From: Staphylococcus condimenti
GTDB taxonomy: Bacteria > Bacillota > Bacilli > Staphylococcales > Staphylococcaceae
NCBI RefSeq assembly: GCF_001618885.1
Contig: NZ_CP015114.1
Coordinates: 2,170,001-2,234,000, forward strand
Direction: 5' to 3'
Length of the DNA stretch: 64,000 bases
Both the position numbers and the translations under genes were made by a program. Below, piece after piece: positions 37,878 through 47,308 of the stretch. Position 1 is the first letter of the stretch. Every line of letters starts with the position of its first letter. Below the pieces are notes generated by a model. It had not been told where the DNA came from. It searched no databases and saw only the letters and a list, made by a program, of their open reading frames with translations.

Positions 37878-39242
37878 TTATTTGAAAATGTGGGGTGAAA
37901 CATCATATTGAGTGTATGGCTTCCAATCGCATTCTCCGCTTCTTATAAATTTTGCTACGCTTTCCTGCATCTCATTTTCCAGTTCAAGTGCCTCACTATC
38001 AGCAGGTGCACCCTGTGCTGATAAAATATCGAGATGGCCGAGCCAGAAAATGACATCAAGAATATGATAAGGTGATCGGAAATGTTTGGATTCAGGATTG
38101 GACCAATCAAAGCGGTACAGCCATTTTTTTGAACCAGGATAGTGGTTCAACCAAACGAGTAAAGGTTGTTTAAAATAATATTCTGTGATTGCAACGGCTT
38201 GTCCGTCATGCTTTTTAATATTGAACAACTGGGTATCAATATTAATATCATTGAGTTCTGCGACTTCCATAAAACGCTTAGGTTTAAGTTTATGAAATCT
38301 GCCGCGAATATAAATATCACCTTCACGAGCCGTATAGCCTGCTAAAACAGGTTTATCACCAAGAATTCTTTCTGACATCGTGTCAGGGTTGAAAATAGGA
38401 CGATAGAAAAGTTCAAGTCCTTTCGAAGGTTTGCGATCTTCCAAATCTTTATCCATTATTTTCATCATTTGAGGCCTCGTTAAAGTTTCAAATGATTGAT
38501 TATATTGCAGCATCGTCATTATTTTGAAGCGATAAGCATTGACTCTGCTGTTTTCAATTGAATCAAAATTAAGAGTCCCGCTGCTCAAAACAACTTTATG
38601 GAAAAGAGGTTCTGCTTCTTTGAAATGCAATAAAGCTTGGATACTCATTGCACCCGCAGATTGTCCCATTAAAGTGACATTATCTTTATCGCCATCAAAG
38701 TCTGAGATAAAGTATTGTACCCATTTGAGTACAGCAAGTTGATCAGAAAGCCCGCAGTTCATATCATAGTTTTCATTAAGTAAGTGCCAATTCGTATAGC
38801 CTAGTGCACCAAGTCGATAATTGAATGTAATGACAATTGCATGTGCAGTTTCAGCAAGATGTTGCGGTTGATATAATTCAGCAGATCCATGGCCATTAAG
38901 AAAACCGCCGCCATAAAACCAGATGATAATAGGGAATGTTTCGTTTTGTTTCGTAGTTAGCGGTTTATAGATATTCAAGTAAAGACAGTCTTCGCTTTGT
39001 TCGAAGTTTTGGTTATGTGTAGAAAAGAAAGTTTCAAGTTTATTGTATGGTTGAAGAGGGATGGGGCCGAATGAAGTTGCGTCTAAGTTGTTGTTATCCC
39101 ATTGCATTTTTAATTTTGCATGTTTGAAGCGGTTTGTATCAATAGGCGGTTCAGCATAAGGAATACCTCGATATATTTCTAATTGATCTTGAGTCTGTCC
39201 TTTAACAGTTCCAGCAACAGTTTCACGTATAATCGTCTCCAT
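37878..39242 (-). CDS. Type-B carboxylesterase
   Basis: A 454-residue alpha/beta hydrolase of the carboxylesterase B family. Marks are the N-terminal GIPYAEPP, EDCLYLNIYKP, the oxyanion FYGGGFLNGHG (about 115), the nucleophile serine in LMGQSAGAMS (about 201) and a late YHILDVIFWLGH histidine segment. It hydrolyses esters in the cytoplasm; there is no signal peptide. The ATG at 39242 is preferred because AAAAGGGG lies nine bases before it and directly abuts the ATG at 39251. It stands alone and is convergent with the MFS gene. Confidence 0.85.
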   Translation of the reverse strand: METIIRETVAGTVKGQTQDQLEIYRGIPYAEPPIDTNRFKHAKLKMQWDNNNLDATSFGPIPLQPYNKLETFFSTHNQNFEQSEDCLYLNIYKPLTTKQNETFPIIIWFYGGGFLNGHGSAELYQPQHLAETAHAIVITFNYRLGALGYTNWHLLNENYDMNCGLSDQLAVLKWVQYFISDFDGDKDNVTLMGQSAGAMSIQALLHFKEAEPLFHKVVLSSGTLNFDSIENSRVNAYRFKIMTMLQYNQSFETLTRPQMMKIMDKDLEDRKPSKGLELFYRPIFNPDTMSERILGDKPVLAGYTAREGDIYIRGRFHKLKPKRFMEVAELNDINIDTQLFNIKKHDGQAVAITEYYFKQPLLVWLNHYPGSKKWLYRFDWSNPESKHFRSPYHILDVIFWLGHLDILSAQGAPADSEALELENEMQESVAKFIRSGECDWKPYTQYDVSPHIFK

Positions 39243-39303
39243 ACTATTCATCCCCTTTTGATTTAACTATAGTCTACCGTTCTTTAAGACACAAATTATT
39301 TCA

Positions 39304-39337
39304 ATAAAAATAAGACGAGATTGAATTCCCGTCTTAT
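39304..39337 (-). terminator. Terminator of the APC permease
   Basis: ATAAGACG / CGTCTTAT stem with a T run on the minus strand, 11 bp after the stop codon. Confidence 0.82.
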
Positions 39338-39347
39338 GCGCTATTTC

Positions 39348-41006
39348 TTATTTTGTTTCAACTGCTTGGTTTAAATCATCTGTATCATTATCTAAACGTT
39401 CAGTCATGTCTTTGTTCATTTTTGTATTGATACGTTTTGCACGTTTGAAATAAATACTCTCAAAGTAGCTTGTTGTACCCAGTTTATAGAATGCTAAAGC
39501 TACAATTGTAATTACAAGGAAGTCATATGGATAATGTATGAAGTTCATACCTTTGAACTCTTTACTGCCGATAAAGGACAGTAAAGCTAATACTAATAAA
39601 TAAATGATAATCCATAAACTGCCGCCGATTTGTTTTTTCGTATTCTTCCAATTCATTTTATATTCATAGAAAAAATAAATCGGCAATCCTAAGATAATAA
39701 TCAAGATAACTTCTGCTGTTGTCGGCCACATTGCCCAATAAATGGCGAGAGAGGCCAGTACGAATGAAAGTGGCGCCATGACTTTTAAAAGATTGGCTCT
39801 GAAAGGACGATGCATACTGGGTGCCATTTTGCGTAATGCAATAACAGTTGTCGGTCCTGTCAGATAGGCAACAAGCGTCGCTGTTGAAATGACACTGGCA
39901 AGTGTACCCCACGAACGGAAGATAGATACCATAATCATACTGATGATTGCATTAAAAATTATTGCAACACGTGGAATATTATATGTTTCATTAATTTTGC
40001 CTAAGAATTTCGGAATATGACCGTTTTGTTCCATTGCGCGTAAAACACGACCTGTTACTGCGACGAAAGAAACGCCTGTACCAAAAGGTGAAACAACAGC
40101 TTCAATGTATAAAAGAATTGCTAACCAGTTCAAGTTTAAAAGGATTGCCATGTCTGCGAACGGAGAGTTGAATTGAATGCCGTTCCATCCATGTTTTGAA
40201 AGCATTCCTTCAGGCATAGAGCCGATGAAAACTATTTGCAAGATAACATATAATGTTGCAGCCAGTGTTAAACTAATCACAATACCGCGGCCAATATTTT
40301 TTTCAGGGCGTTGTATTTCAGAACCCATATTGATAATTGTTTGGAAAGCGTTGAATGAGAAGATGATTCCTGATGTCGTTGTAGCTGCAAAAATCGGTGC
40401 ACTGCCATATGGCATGAAACTACTCAAACTATGTCCGTAATTACCAGGGTGAAATCCTGAAATAACTAATAATATAATCGTTAAAGTTGGTACTCCTAAT
40501 TTGAAGAAGGAGATTAAACTTGTGAATGAAGTTAATAACTTTACAGACCAGTAATTCAGTAAAGAGAAGATAATGATAATCGCAAATACAGCGAATAAAC
40601 CTAATGTACTGATGGTCCCGTTATGCATTAATTTCCCCATGAATTTAGCCCAGTCCCAAGGCCATGAACTCATATATTGAACTGCTGAAACTGCTTCAAT
40701 CGGGATAATCGTTACAAGTGATACCCAGTTAGCCCATGCTGCGATAAAGCCGAGTAGCGAGCCATGCGTATATTGGGCATAATTACTCATACCGCCTGAT
40801 TGCGGGAACATTGTTCCAATTTCAATATAGTTATATGCAATTGTTCCAATAACGATAAAGCCGATAATCCAAGAAATGATTGCCGCTGGACCTGCGACAG
40901 ATGAAGCTTCCCAAGCCCCGAATAGCCAACCAGAACCAATTAATGATCCGAGGCCCAACAAGACGAGTTGGGAGAGATTTATTTTATTGCTTTCTTTATT
41001 TTCCAT
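39348..41006 (-). CDS. APC-superfamily acidic amino acid permease (YveA-like)
   Basis: A 552-residue transporter with 12 or more membrane helices. The N-terminal LSQLVLLGLGSLIGSGWLFG is the APC helix-1 signature and the region NYIEIGTMFPQSGGMSNY is typical of the aspartate:proton symporter type. Substrate assignment to aspartate/glutamate is by family only. The ATG at 41006 (MENKESNKIN) has AGGAGT nine bases upstream; an in-frame ATG nine codons earlier does not. A hydrophilic tail of about 60 residues follows the last helix. Confidence 0.8.
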   Translation of the reverse strand: MENKESNKINLSQLVLLGLGSLIGSGWLFGAWEASSVAGPAAIISWIIGFIVIGTIAYNYIEIGTMFPQSGGMSNYAQYTHGSLLGFIAAWANWVSLVTIIPIEAVSAVQYMSSWPWDWAKFMGKLMHNGTISTLGLFAVFAIIIIFSLLNYWSVKLLTSFTSLISFFKLGVPTLTIILLVISGFHPGNYGHSLSSFMPYGSAPIFAATTTSGIIFSFNAFQTIINMGSEIQRPEKNIGRGIVISLTLAATLYVILQIVFIGSMPEGMLSKHGWNGIQFNSPFADMAILLNLNWLAILLYIEAVVSPFGTGVSFVAVTGRVLRAMEQNGHIPKFLGKINETYNIPRVAIIFNAIISMIMVSIFRSWGTLASVISTATLVAYLTGPTTVIALRKMAPSMHRPFRANLLKVMAPLSFVLASLAIYWAMWPTTAEVILIIILGLPIYFFYEYKMNWKNTKKQIGGSLWIIIYLLVLALLSFIGSKEFKGMNFIHYPYDFLVITIVALAFYKLGTTSYFESIYFKRAKRINTKMNKDMTERLDNDTDDLNQAVETK

Positions 41007-41513
41007 CGAAAGACTCCTATTATATACGAGCAAGAGATGTCAGTCTTACATGTCTGCTCTTTTTTAAATCTGAAAAGTGAAACACAATTTTCTGATTTTC
41101 GTTAACTCATGGTAAAACATTATACAAGGTCGTCATTTCAAGTCAAATGCAATTTAATTTCTGTATTTTATAAATTTATATGTATGAATATACGTTATTT
41201 AAACTGAATATGAATATCGAAATAAATACAAAAAATAATGTTCAAGCGTTAATATAAAGCCTTTAACAGATAGTTTTAGGCTCAGCTTCGTTTATACATT
41301 TTTAAAACTTGAATTTTATATTACAATGAAAGTAGCAAAACGCTTCAAAGATAGAAACAGCAAGACATTGGGAAGATTGATTAAAAAATTCAAAATAAAT
41401 TTTAAAAGTTTCATTTTAAACTTTATGTGTAAATCACATGTGCTAAAAAATGATATAATGTGTACGTAATGTGATATATTACAATTGTAAAAAATAGGAA
41501 AAGGAGAATGGAG
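41007..41513. other. 507-bp divergent intergenic region
   Basis: AT-rich spacer without a supported gene. It contains a plus-strand hairpin with a T run at 41031-41067 directly upstream of the permease start, described separately; the rest shows nothing recognisable. Confidence 0.5.
41031..41067 (+). terminator. Hairpin with T run facing away from the permease
   Basis: Arms AGCA-x4-ATGT and ACAT-x3-TGCT with an asymmetric interior loop, followed by CTTTTTTAAA on the plus strand. No plus-strand gene ends here, so it would stop antisense transcription of the permease or act in the permease leader on the other strand. Confidence 0.4.
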
Positions 41514-42110
41514 ATGACTGAAGAAAGAACAAATCCTAAAGCAGAAGCATTTTTTCAAAGAGCGAAAGAGTGGAAGGCTGAGTATGAAGCTTTAAGAAAG
41601 ATTATTATGGAAAATCCGGATTTAGTGGAAGATTATAAATGGATGAAGCCATGTTATACATATGAAGGGCATAATGTCGTGTTAATACATGGGTTTAAAG
41701 ATTATTGTGCATTGTTGTTTCATAAAGGTGTTTTATTACCAGATCCTGAAAACAAATTAATACAACAAACTAAAAATGTGCAAGCAGCACGTCAATTACG
41801 TTTTACATCTGTTGCGCAGATACTTGAAGAAGCAGATATGATTCGTGATTATGTCAAAGAGGCTGTAGCAGTTGAAAAATCTGGTAAAAAAGTGGAAATG
41901 AAGCGTACAGAAGAATACGATATGCCTGAAGAGTTGAAAGCAGCATTAGAGGCTGACAAGGCATTAGATGAAGCATTCCATAATTTAACACCAGGACGTC
42001 AGCGTCAATATATGTATACAATCGGACAAGCAAAACGTGCCTCAACAAGACAAAATCGCGTAGATAAATATAAACCGATGATTTTACAAGGCAAAGGGTT
42101 AAACGATTAA
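41514..42110 (+). CDS. YdeI/OmdA-family protein with DUF1801 domain
   Basis: A 198-residue soluble protein. The DUF1801 part (about 20-120) has KWMKPCYTYEGHNVVLIHGFKDYCALLFHKG, and the C-terminal helical part has the OmdA/YdeI pattern MPEELKAAL, FHNLTPGRQRQYMYTIGQAKRASTRQNRV. Relatives are frataxin-like iron-related (YdhG) or peptide-resistance proteins; the role here is unknown. The ATG at 41514 is chosen because AAGGAG is seven bases upstream, against one base for the ATG at 41508. Single gene with its own terminator. Confidence 0.8.
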   Translation: MTEERTNPKAEAFFQRAKEWKAEYEALRKIIMENPDLVEDYKWMKPCYTYEGHNVVLIHGFKDYCALLFHKGVLLPDPENKLIQQTKNVQAARQLRFTSVAQILEEADMIRDYVKEAVAVEKSGKKVEMKRTEEYDMPEELKAALEADKALDEAFHNLTPGRQRQYMYTIGQAKRASTRQNRVDKYKPMILQGKGLND

Positions 42111-42127
42111 AAAAATAATTTTGATGT

Positions 42128-42176
42128 GCATCCTAAAAGTTGGAATTAAAAATTCTAACGATTGGGATGCTTTTTT
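42128..42176 (+). terminator. Terminator after YdeI-like gene
   Basis: GCATCC / GGATGC outer stem with an inner AATT/AATT helix and TTTTTT. Confidence 0.85.
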
Positions 42177-42289
42177 ATTGTTAGAAAGCAAGCTTGAATT
42201 CTTGTGGTGAGTACAAATCAAAGCAGAAAAGGAATATTCCCAAAAAGCACTTATTAAAATTATAATTGTATAAACGAACATTATATCCC

Positions 42290-42303
42290 TGTAAACGCAA
42301 ACA
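42290..42303 (+). promoter_or_regulatory. cre-like sequence
   Basis: TGTAAACGCAAACA matches 13 of 14 cre positions, 143 bp before the -10 element of the RNA candidate. An inverted repeat GTGAAAAATG / CATTTTCAC follows at about 42326-42354. Confidence 0.3.
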
Positions 42304-42440
42304 TGATTTGCAGTTCAGTTGATGGTGAAAAATGTATTTTAAACCATTTTCACAATTATCACTGAATTATTTGTCTAATGTTTGAACATGGACATTTAAA
42401 TTAAAAAATATGGTAATTATACGTCATTTATCCTCTTTTT

Positions 42441-42451
42441 TATGCTATAAT
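42441..42451 (+). promoter_or_regulatory. Extended -10 promoter of the structured RNA
   Basis: TATGCTATAAT is a textbook extended -10 element (TRTGnTATAAT). Transcription would start at about 42458. Confidence 0.6.
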
Positions 42452-42457
42452 TATTGA

Positions 42458-42676
42458 GTAATCTACTAAAAGAGTAGGACACATTATCAACATAGATTAT
42501 ATTGAAAGTTAAAATAAACAACAGAATAAGGCTGTTGTTGTGTCATAGTGATTTGAGAAAAGAACATTCACCTTTAAATGAATGTGTCTTGTCGATAGTC
42601 TAACAGAAGTCATTTGCGACTTAGTTTTAGAGCTTATCCGTAAGTTAATGAAACATTGCTGCAAATGCTTTTTTTA
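42458..42676 (+). ncRNA. Candidate structured small RNA upstream of opuCA
   Basis: A promoter-to-terminator interval of about 218 bases with no supported frame. Visible helices: CTACT/AGTAG (42463-42477), GACACA/TGTGTC (42478-42544) enclosing AACAACAG/CTGTTGTT (42517-42539), ACATTCA/TGAATGT (42564-42585), and CATTTGC/GCAAATG with inner ACTTA/TAAGT (42611-42667), followed by CTTTTTTT. It ends about 205 bases before opuCA, so it is either a free sRNA or an attenuator-like leader. Family unknown to me. Short strings resemble type II-A repeat and tracrRNA elements, but no cas genes are present. Confidence 0.5.
42611..42676 (+). terminator. Terminator of the structured RNA
   Basis: CATTTGC / GCAAATG stem with inner ACTTA / TAAGT helix and seven T; the loop is long, so strength is uncertain. 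Confidence 0.55.
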
Positions 42677-42880
42677 TTGTATAAGGAGAAAGATAGGTTT
42701 ACTTCAATTCAATATATGCAATTTACATTCAATAAATCTACAAATAGCAAGCAATTCTCCTAAATAATTTATTTCTTCTGTCAAAGATTAACCTTTACCC
42801 ATTCAATTCTCCAAGGGATACTTTTCCAATCTTCTACTCTTAATTTTAAATAGAATTCGATATAGAAAGGAATTAAATGC

Positions 42881-44131
42881 ATGCTTAGTATTAAGAATTT
42901 AACTAAGATTTATTCAGGAAACAAAAAAGCGGTAGATGATGTTTCTATAGATGTGCAGTCTGGCGAGTTTGTTGCGTTTATCGGAACAAGTGGTAGTGGG
43001 AAGACGACTGCGCTGAGAATGATTAACCGTATGATTGAGGCGACAAGCGGTCAAATTATGATTGATGGTAAAGATGTTAGAAAAATGAACGCCGTAGAAT
43101 TACGTCGAAGTATCGGTTATGTGATTCAGCAAATCGGATTGATGCCGCATATGACAATTAAGGAAAATATTGTGCTGGTTCCTAAATTGTTGAAATGGTC
43201 TCAAGAGAAAAAAGATGAAAAAGCACGTGAATTAATTAAATTGGTAGATCTGCCGGAAGAATATTTAGATCGTTATCCTTCAGAATTGTCTGGTGGCCAG
43301 CAGCAACGTATTGGTGTAGTACGGGCATTAGCAGCAGAACAAGATATTATTTTAATGGATGAACCTTTCGGAGCATTAGATCCGATTACACGTGATACAT
43401 TGCAAGATTTAGTCAAAGAATTGCAGAAAAAATTAGGGAAAACATTTATTTTTGTAACACATGATATGGATGAAGCGATTAAATTGGCAGACAGAATCTG
43501 TATTATGTCGAATGGGAAAGTTGTGCAATACGACACGCCTGATAATATATTACGTTACCCGGCAAATGATTTCGTTCGCGACTTTATTGGTCAGAACCGT
43601 TTGATTCAAGATCGTCCTAATATGCGTACAGTACAGGATGCGATGATTACACCGATTACAGTTGGTGCAAATGAATCATTGAATACGGCAGTTGATATTA
43701 TGCGTCGCCATCGTATTGATACGATTTTTGTTGTTAATAATCAAAACAAATTCCTCGGTTACATGGATATTGAGGATATCAACCAAGGTTTACGTTCTGG
43801 TAAAGAACTGATAGATACAATGCAGCGTGATATTTATCGAGTGAATGTCAACTCTAAGTTGCAAGATACAGTCCGTACGATTTTAAAACGTAATGTGCGT
43901 AATGTACCAGTGGTAAATGATCAAGATACTTTAGTAGGTTTAATCACACGTGCGAACCTTGTTGATATTGTATATGACAGTATTTGGGGTGAAGGTGCAG
44001 AAGAAGCTCAATATGAAGCTGAAAGAAAAGAAGCGGAACAAAGCGAACAACAAAAGCATACATCTTCTGAAACAACAGAAAAGGATAATGTAGGTCATGA
44101 CGAAATGTCAGATTCAGGAGTTGAACGCTAA
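42881..44131 (+). CDS. opuCA: Osmolyte ABC importer ATPase OpuCA
   Basis: A 416-residue ATPase of the glycine betaine/carnitine/choline importer. Walker A GTSGSGKTT (35-43), signature LSGGQQQR, Walker B IILMDEPFGALDP, then two CBS domains (about 250-375) that sense ionic strength or bind c-di-AMP in this family, and an acidic tail. AAAGGAATTAAATGC precedes the ATG. It is the first gene of a four-gene operon; its stop overlaps the next start. Confidence 0.95.
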   Translation: MLSIKNLTKIYSGNKKAVDDVSIDVQSGEFVAFIGTSGSGKTTALRMINRMIEATSGQIMIDGKDVRKMNAVELRRSIGYVIQQIGLMPHMTIKENIVLVPKLLKWSQEKKDEKARELIKLVDLPEEYLDRYPSELSGGQQQRIGVVRALAAEQDIILMDEPFGALDPITRDTLQDLVKELQKKLGKTFIFVTHDMDEAIKLADRICIMSNGKVVQYDTPDNILRYPANDFVRDFIGQNRLIQDRPNMRTVQDAMITPITVGANESLNTAVDIMRRHRIDTIFVVNNQNKFLGYMDIEDINQGLRSGKELIDTMQRDIYRVNVNSKLQDTVRTILKRNVRNVPVVNDQDTLVGLITRANLVDIVYDSIWGEGAEEAQYEAERKEAEQSEQQKHTSSETTEKDNVGHDEMSDSGVER

Positions 44132-44766
44132 TGAAGGCATTCCTAGAACAATACGGCGGTGAATTACTGCAAAAAACGGGTGAACACTTTTATATTTCAA
44201 TTGTTTCGCTTCTAATCGCCATTATTATTGCAGTACCGCTTGGTATTTTATTATCGAAGACAAAGAAATTAGCAAGTGTTGTATTGACAGTTGCAGGTGT
44301 TTTACAAACAATTCCAACATTAGCAGTATTAGCTATCATGATTCCGATTTTCGGTGTAGGTAAAACACCAGCGATTATTGCATTATTTATTTATGTATTA
44401 TTGCCTATCTTGAATAACACTGTCTTAGGTGTCCAAAATATCAATCCTGATATTCGCCAAGCAGGTATCAGTATGGGAATGACAAAACTGCAATTAATGA
44501 AAGATGTAGAGCTCCCGTTAGCCTTACCATTAATTCTTGGCGGTATTCGTTTATCAAGTGTTTATGTTATCAGCTGGGCAACTTTAGCCAGTTATGTGGG
44601 CGCAGGCGGTTTAGGAGACTTCGTCTTTAACGGCTTGAATTTATATGATCCAGTGATGATTGTCAGTGCGGCTGTGCTAGTAACAGCGTTAGCATTGATT
44701 GTAGACTATCTACTTCGTGTAGTTGAAAAATGGGCAGTACCAAAAGGTTTGAAAATATCTAGATAG
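44131..44766 (+). CDS. opuCB: Osmolyte ABC importer permease OpuCB
   Basis: A 211-residue permease with about five to six helices and the EAA-like coupling loop DIRQAGISMGMTKLQLMKDVELPLALPLI (about 109-137). It begins on the last base of the opuCA stop codon region and ends 17 bp before opuCC. With OpuCD it forms the membrane channel for compatible solutes. Confidence 0.94.
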   Translation: MKAFLEQYGGELLQKTGEHFYISIVSLLIAIIIAVPLGILLSKTKKLASVVLTVAGVLQTIPTLAVLAIMIPIFGVGKTPAIIALFIYVLLPILNNTVLGVQNINPDIRQAGISMGMTKLQLMKDVELPLALPLILGGIRLSSVYVISWATLASYVGAGGLGDFVFNGLNLYDPVMIVSAAVLVTALALIVDYLLRVVEKWAVPKGLKISR

Positions 44767-44783
44767 GAGGACATTGTAACTTT

Positions 44784-45725
44784 ATGAAGACAATGAAGTA
44801 TTATTTGATTCTTATGGTGACTTGTCTGGTTATCTTATCTGGATGCAGTCTACCTGGTCTTGGTGATAGTCGTTCAAATGAGGATGTCAAAATCACAGCG
44901 CTTGCTACCAGCGAGTCACAAATTATGTCGCACATGGTGCGATTAATGATAGAACATGATTCACATGACAAAATAAAACCTACATTATTAAATAATATGG
45001 GTTCAAGTACTATTCAACATAATGCGTTAATGAATGGTGACGCTAATATTTCAGGTGTTCGTTATACAGGTACAGATTTAGTAGGGGCTTTACAAGAAGA
45101 GCCGATTAAAGATCCGAAGAAAGCATTAAAAGCTACGCAAGAAGGGTTCCAAAAGAAATTTCACCAAAAATTCTTCCCATCTTATGGTTTTGATAATACG
45201 TATGCTTTCATGGTAACGAAAGAAACGGCAGAAAAATATCATCTGGAAACAGTTTCAGATTTGAAAAAACACGAAAAAGATTTGCGTCTTGGTGTCGATA
45301 GTTCTTGGTTGAATCGTAAAGGTGACGGTTATCCTGGTTTCAAAAAAGAATACGGCATTGATTTTAATACAGTTCGACCGATGCAAATCGGTTTAGTTTA
45401 TGATGCGTTAAATAATAAAAAATTAGATGTTGCATTAGGTTATTCAACAGATGGACGTATTGCAGCTTATAATTTGAAAGTTTTGAAAGATGATAAGCAC
45501 TTCTTCCCACCTTATGACGCCAGTCCTGTGGCAACAGATGCAGTCTTAAAGAAACACCCAGAAATTAATAAAGCATTAGACAAATTAGAAGGCAAGATTT
45601 CCACAGAAGATATGCAGCAATTGAATTATGAAGCGGATGGCAAAGGGAAAGAGCCAGCTGTTGTTGCTGAAGAATTTTTAGAAAAACATCATTATTTTGA
45701 TGGTAAGAAAGGCGGGCAAAAATAA
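44784..45725 (+). CDS. opuCC: Osmolyte-binding lipoprotein OpuCC
   Basis: A 313-residue substrate-binding lipoprotein. The signal peptide ends in lipobox ILSGC (Cys about 21). The mature part shows the OpuAC-type fold with ITALATSESQIMSHM, NISGVRYTGTDLVGAL and ALGYSTDGRIAAYNL motifs, typical of betaine/carnitine/choline binding. AGGAGGACATTG precedes the ATG. It is anchored outside and delivers ligand to OpuCB/OpuCD. Confidence 0.94.
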   Translation: MKTMKYYLILMVTCLVILSGCSLPGLGDSRSNEDVKITALATSESQIMSHMVRLMIEHDSHDKIKPTLLNNMGSSTIQHNALMNGDANISGVRYTGTDLVGALQEEPIKDPKKALKATQEGFQKKFHQKFFPSYGFDNTYAFMVTKETAEKYHLETVSDLKKHEKDLRLGVDSSWLNRKGDGYPGFKKEYGIDFNTVRPMQIGLVYDALNNKKLDVALGYSTDGRIAAYNLKVLKDDKHFFPPYDASPVATDAVLKKHPEINKALDKLEGKISTEDMQQLNYEADGKGKEPAVVAEEFLEKHHYFDGKKGGQK

Positions 45726-46408
45726 TGAAAGGCAATTTATTACAACAATTATTTGAATATTATTCATTGAATGCCGGCTATTTATGGAGTTTATTTTTTC
45801 AACATTTATTGATGTCAGTCTATGGCGTCGTATTTGCAGCGATTGTTGGTATTCCGATTGGAATCTTTATCTCACGTTTCGGACGTATGTCTAAGTTAGT
45901 GATTACAATCGCAAATATTATCCAAACTGTCCCAGTTATTGCTATGCTGGCGATTTTAATGCTCGTTATGGGTCTTGGACCGACAACAGTTGTCGTGACA
46001 GTTTTCTTATATGCATTGTTACCAATTATCCAAAATACTTACTCAGGTATTGTTGGAGTAGATGAAAACATTAAAGATGCAGGTAAAGGTATGGGGATGA
46101 CACGTAACCAAATTTTACGTATGATTGAACTACCTTTAGCTTTATCAGTTATTATCGGCGGATTGCGTATTGCTTTAGTTGTAGCAGTTGGTGTCGTAGC
46201 AGTCGGCTCATTTATTGGAGCACCGACACTCGGTGATATTATCATCAGAGGAACGAATGCTACAGATGGTACAACATTTATTTTAGCAGGTGCATTACCA
46301 ATTGCATTAATCGCTGTATTGATTGATGTCTTACTAAGACTACTCGAAAAACGATTGGATCCTGTGAAAAAGAAAAAAGGACCTCAACCTCAAGGTATGG
46401 ATATTTAA
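45725..46408 (+). CDS. opuCD: Osmolyte ABC importer permease OpuCD
   Basis: A 227-residue permease paralogous to OpuCB, with the coupling loop NIKDAGKGMGMTRNQILRMIELPLALSVI (about 116-144). Its ATG shares a base with the opuCC stop. It ends the operon; no strong terminator is seen before the next gene, so some readthrough into the esterase gene is possible. Confidence 0.94.
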   Translation: MKGNLLQQLFEYYSLNAGYLWSLFFQHLLMSVYGVVFAAIVGIPIGIFISRFGRMSKLVITIANIIQTVPVIAMLAILMLVMGLGPTTVVVTVFLYALLPIIQNTYSGIVGVDENIKDAGKGMGMTRNQILRMIELPLALSVIIGGLRIALVVAVGVVAVGSFIGAPTLGDIIIRGTNATDGTTFILAGALPIALIAVLIDVLLRLLEKRLDPVKKKKGPQPQGMDI

Positions 46409-46492
46409 GGAATATAGAGCAGCTTTGCTTTTTAACACTTAAATTACGTGTGCTCTAGTATTTCTTTTCAAAGAGAAAAGGAGAGGATACAG

Positions 46493-47263
46493 ATGGCATG
46501 GATGCAAGTTAATTATAATTCTGAAGTATTAGGAAAAGAGCAACGTTTCATGGCGATGTTGCCAGAAGATCCATCTCAATTTCAGACAGATAAATCACCG
46601 AAGCAACTGCCTGTATTATTGTTGCTGCATGGATTATCTAGTGATGAAACGTCGTATCTAAGATTTACAAGTTTGGAACGCTATGCGAAAGATAATGGTA
46701 TTGCAGTGATAATGCCGGCAGGAGATCATAGCGGTTATGCAAATATGGCATATGGTCATAGTTATTATGACTATGTATTAGAAGTTTTTGATTATGCCTT
46801 ACAAATTCTACCGCTATCAAAACGTCGCGAAGATCACTTTATTGCAGGTCATTCAATGGGCGGATACGGCACAATCAAGTATGCATTATCACAAGGTGAC
46901 CGTTTTAGCAAAGCAGCACCATTATCTGCAGTATTTGCACCTCAATTCTTAATGGAAATTGATTGGAATGACTTCTCAGGCAAAGCAATCTTAGGTGAAA
47001 AAGAAAGTGCTGAAGGAACGATACTAGATCCTTATTATCTTGTTGATCAAGCTTTAGAGGAAGATAAAACAATCCCAGAACTCTTGATTATGTGTGGTAC
47101 AGAAGATGATTTATATCAAGATAATTTGGACTTTATTCATTTCTTAGATGAGAAAAAAGTGCCGTATCAGTTTGTAGATGGACCCGGTATCCATGACTAT
47201 GCTTATTGGGATAAAGCAATCAAATATGCATTAGAATGGTTTGCCGGAAAAGAACATAATTAA
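46493..47263 (+). CDS. fphF: Serine esterase FphF-like
   Basis: A 256-residue alpha/beta hydrolase of the esterase D/S-formylglutathione hydrolase type. It follows S. aureus FphF closely by eye, including LLLHGLSSDETSYLRFTS, YANMAYGHSYYDY and the nucleophile in GHSMGGYGT, which falls at S121. The acid is the aspartate in CGTEDDLYQ and the base the histidine in GIHDYAYW. It hydrolyses short acyl esters. The ATG at 46493 follows AAAGGAGAGG; the longer frame is rejected. It lies 84 bp after opuCD. Confidence 0.88.
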   Translation: MAWMQVNYNSEVLGKEQRFMAMLPEDPSQFQTDKSPKQLPVLLLLHGLSSDETSYLRFTSLERYAKDNGIAVIMPAGDHSGYANMAYGHSYYDYVLEVFDYALQILPLSKRREDHFIAGHSMGGYGTIKYALSQGDRFSKAAPLSAVFAPQFLMEIDWNDFSGKAILGEKESAEGTILDPYYLVDQALEEDKTIPELLIMCGTEDDLYQDNLDFIHFLDEKKVPYQFVDGPGIHDYAYWDKAIKYALEWFAGKEHN

Positions 47264-47269
47264 AAGCAT

Positions 47270-47304
47270 AACTGTCACGAATTAAATTTCGTGGCAGTTT
47301 TTTT
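47270..47304 (+). terminator. Terminator after fphF
   Basis: AACTGTCACGA / CGTGGCAGTT stem with one mismatch and a seven-T run. Confidence 0.88.
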
Positions 47305-47308
47305 ATGA

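Noticed and set aside
42458..42676. tracrRNA or CRISPR locus
   Set aside because: Only isolated 11-13 base resemblances; no repeats with spacers and no cas genes in 64 kb. Kept only as a note on the RNA candidate.
42582..42767. 61-residue frame within the RNA candidate
   Set aside because: Cysteine-rich translation without ribosome site; it runs through the terminator hairpin.
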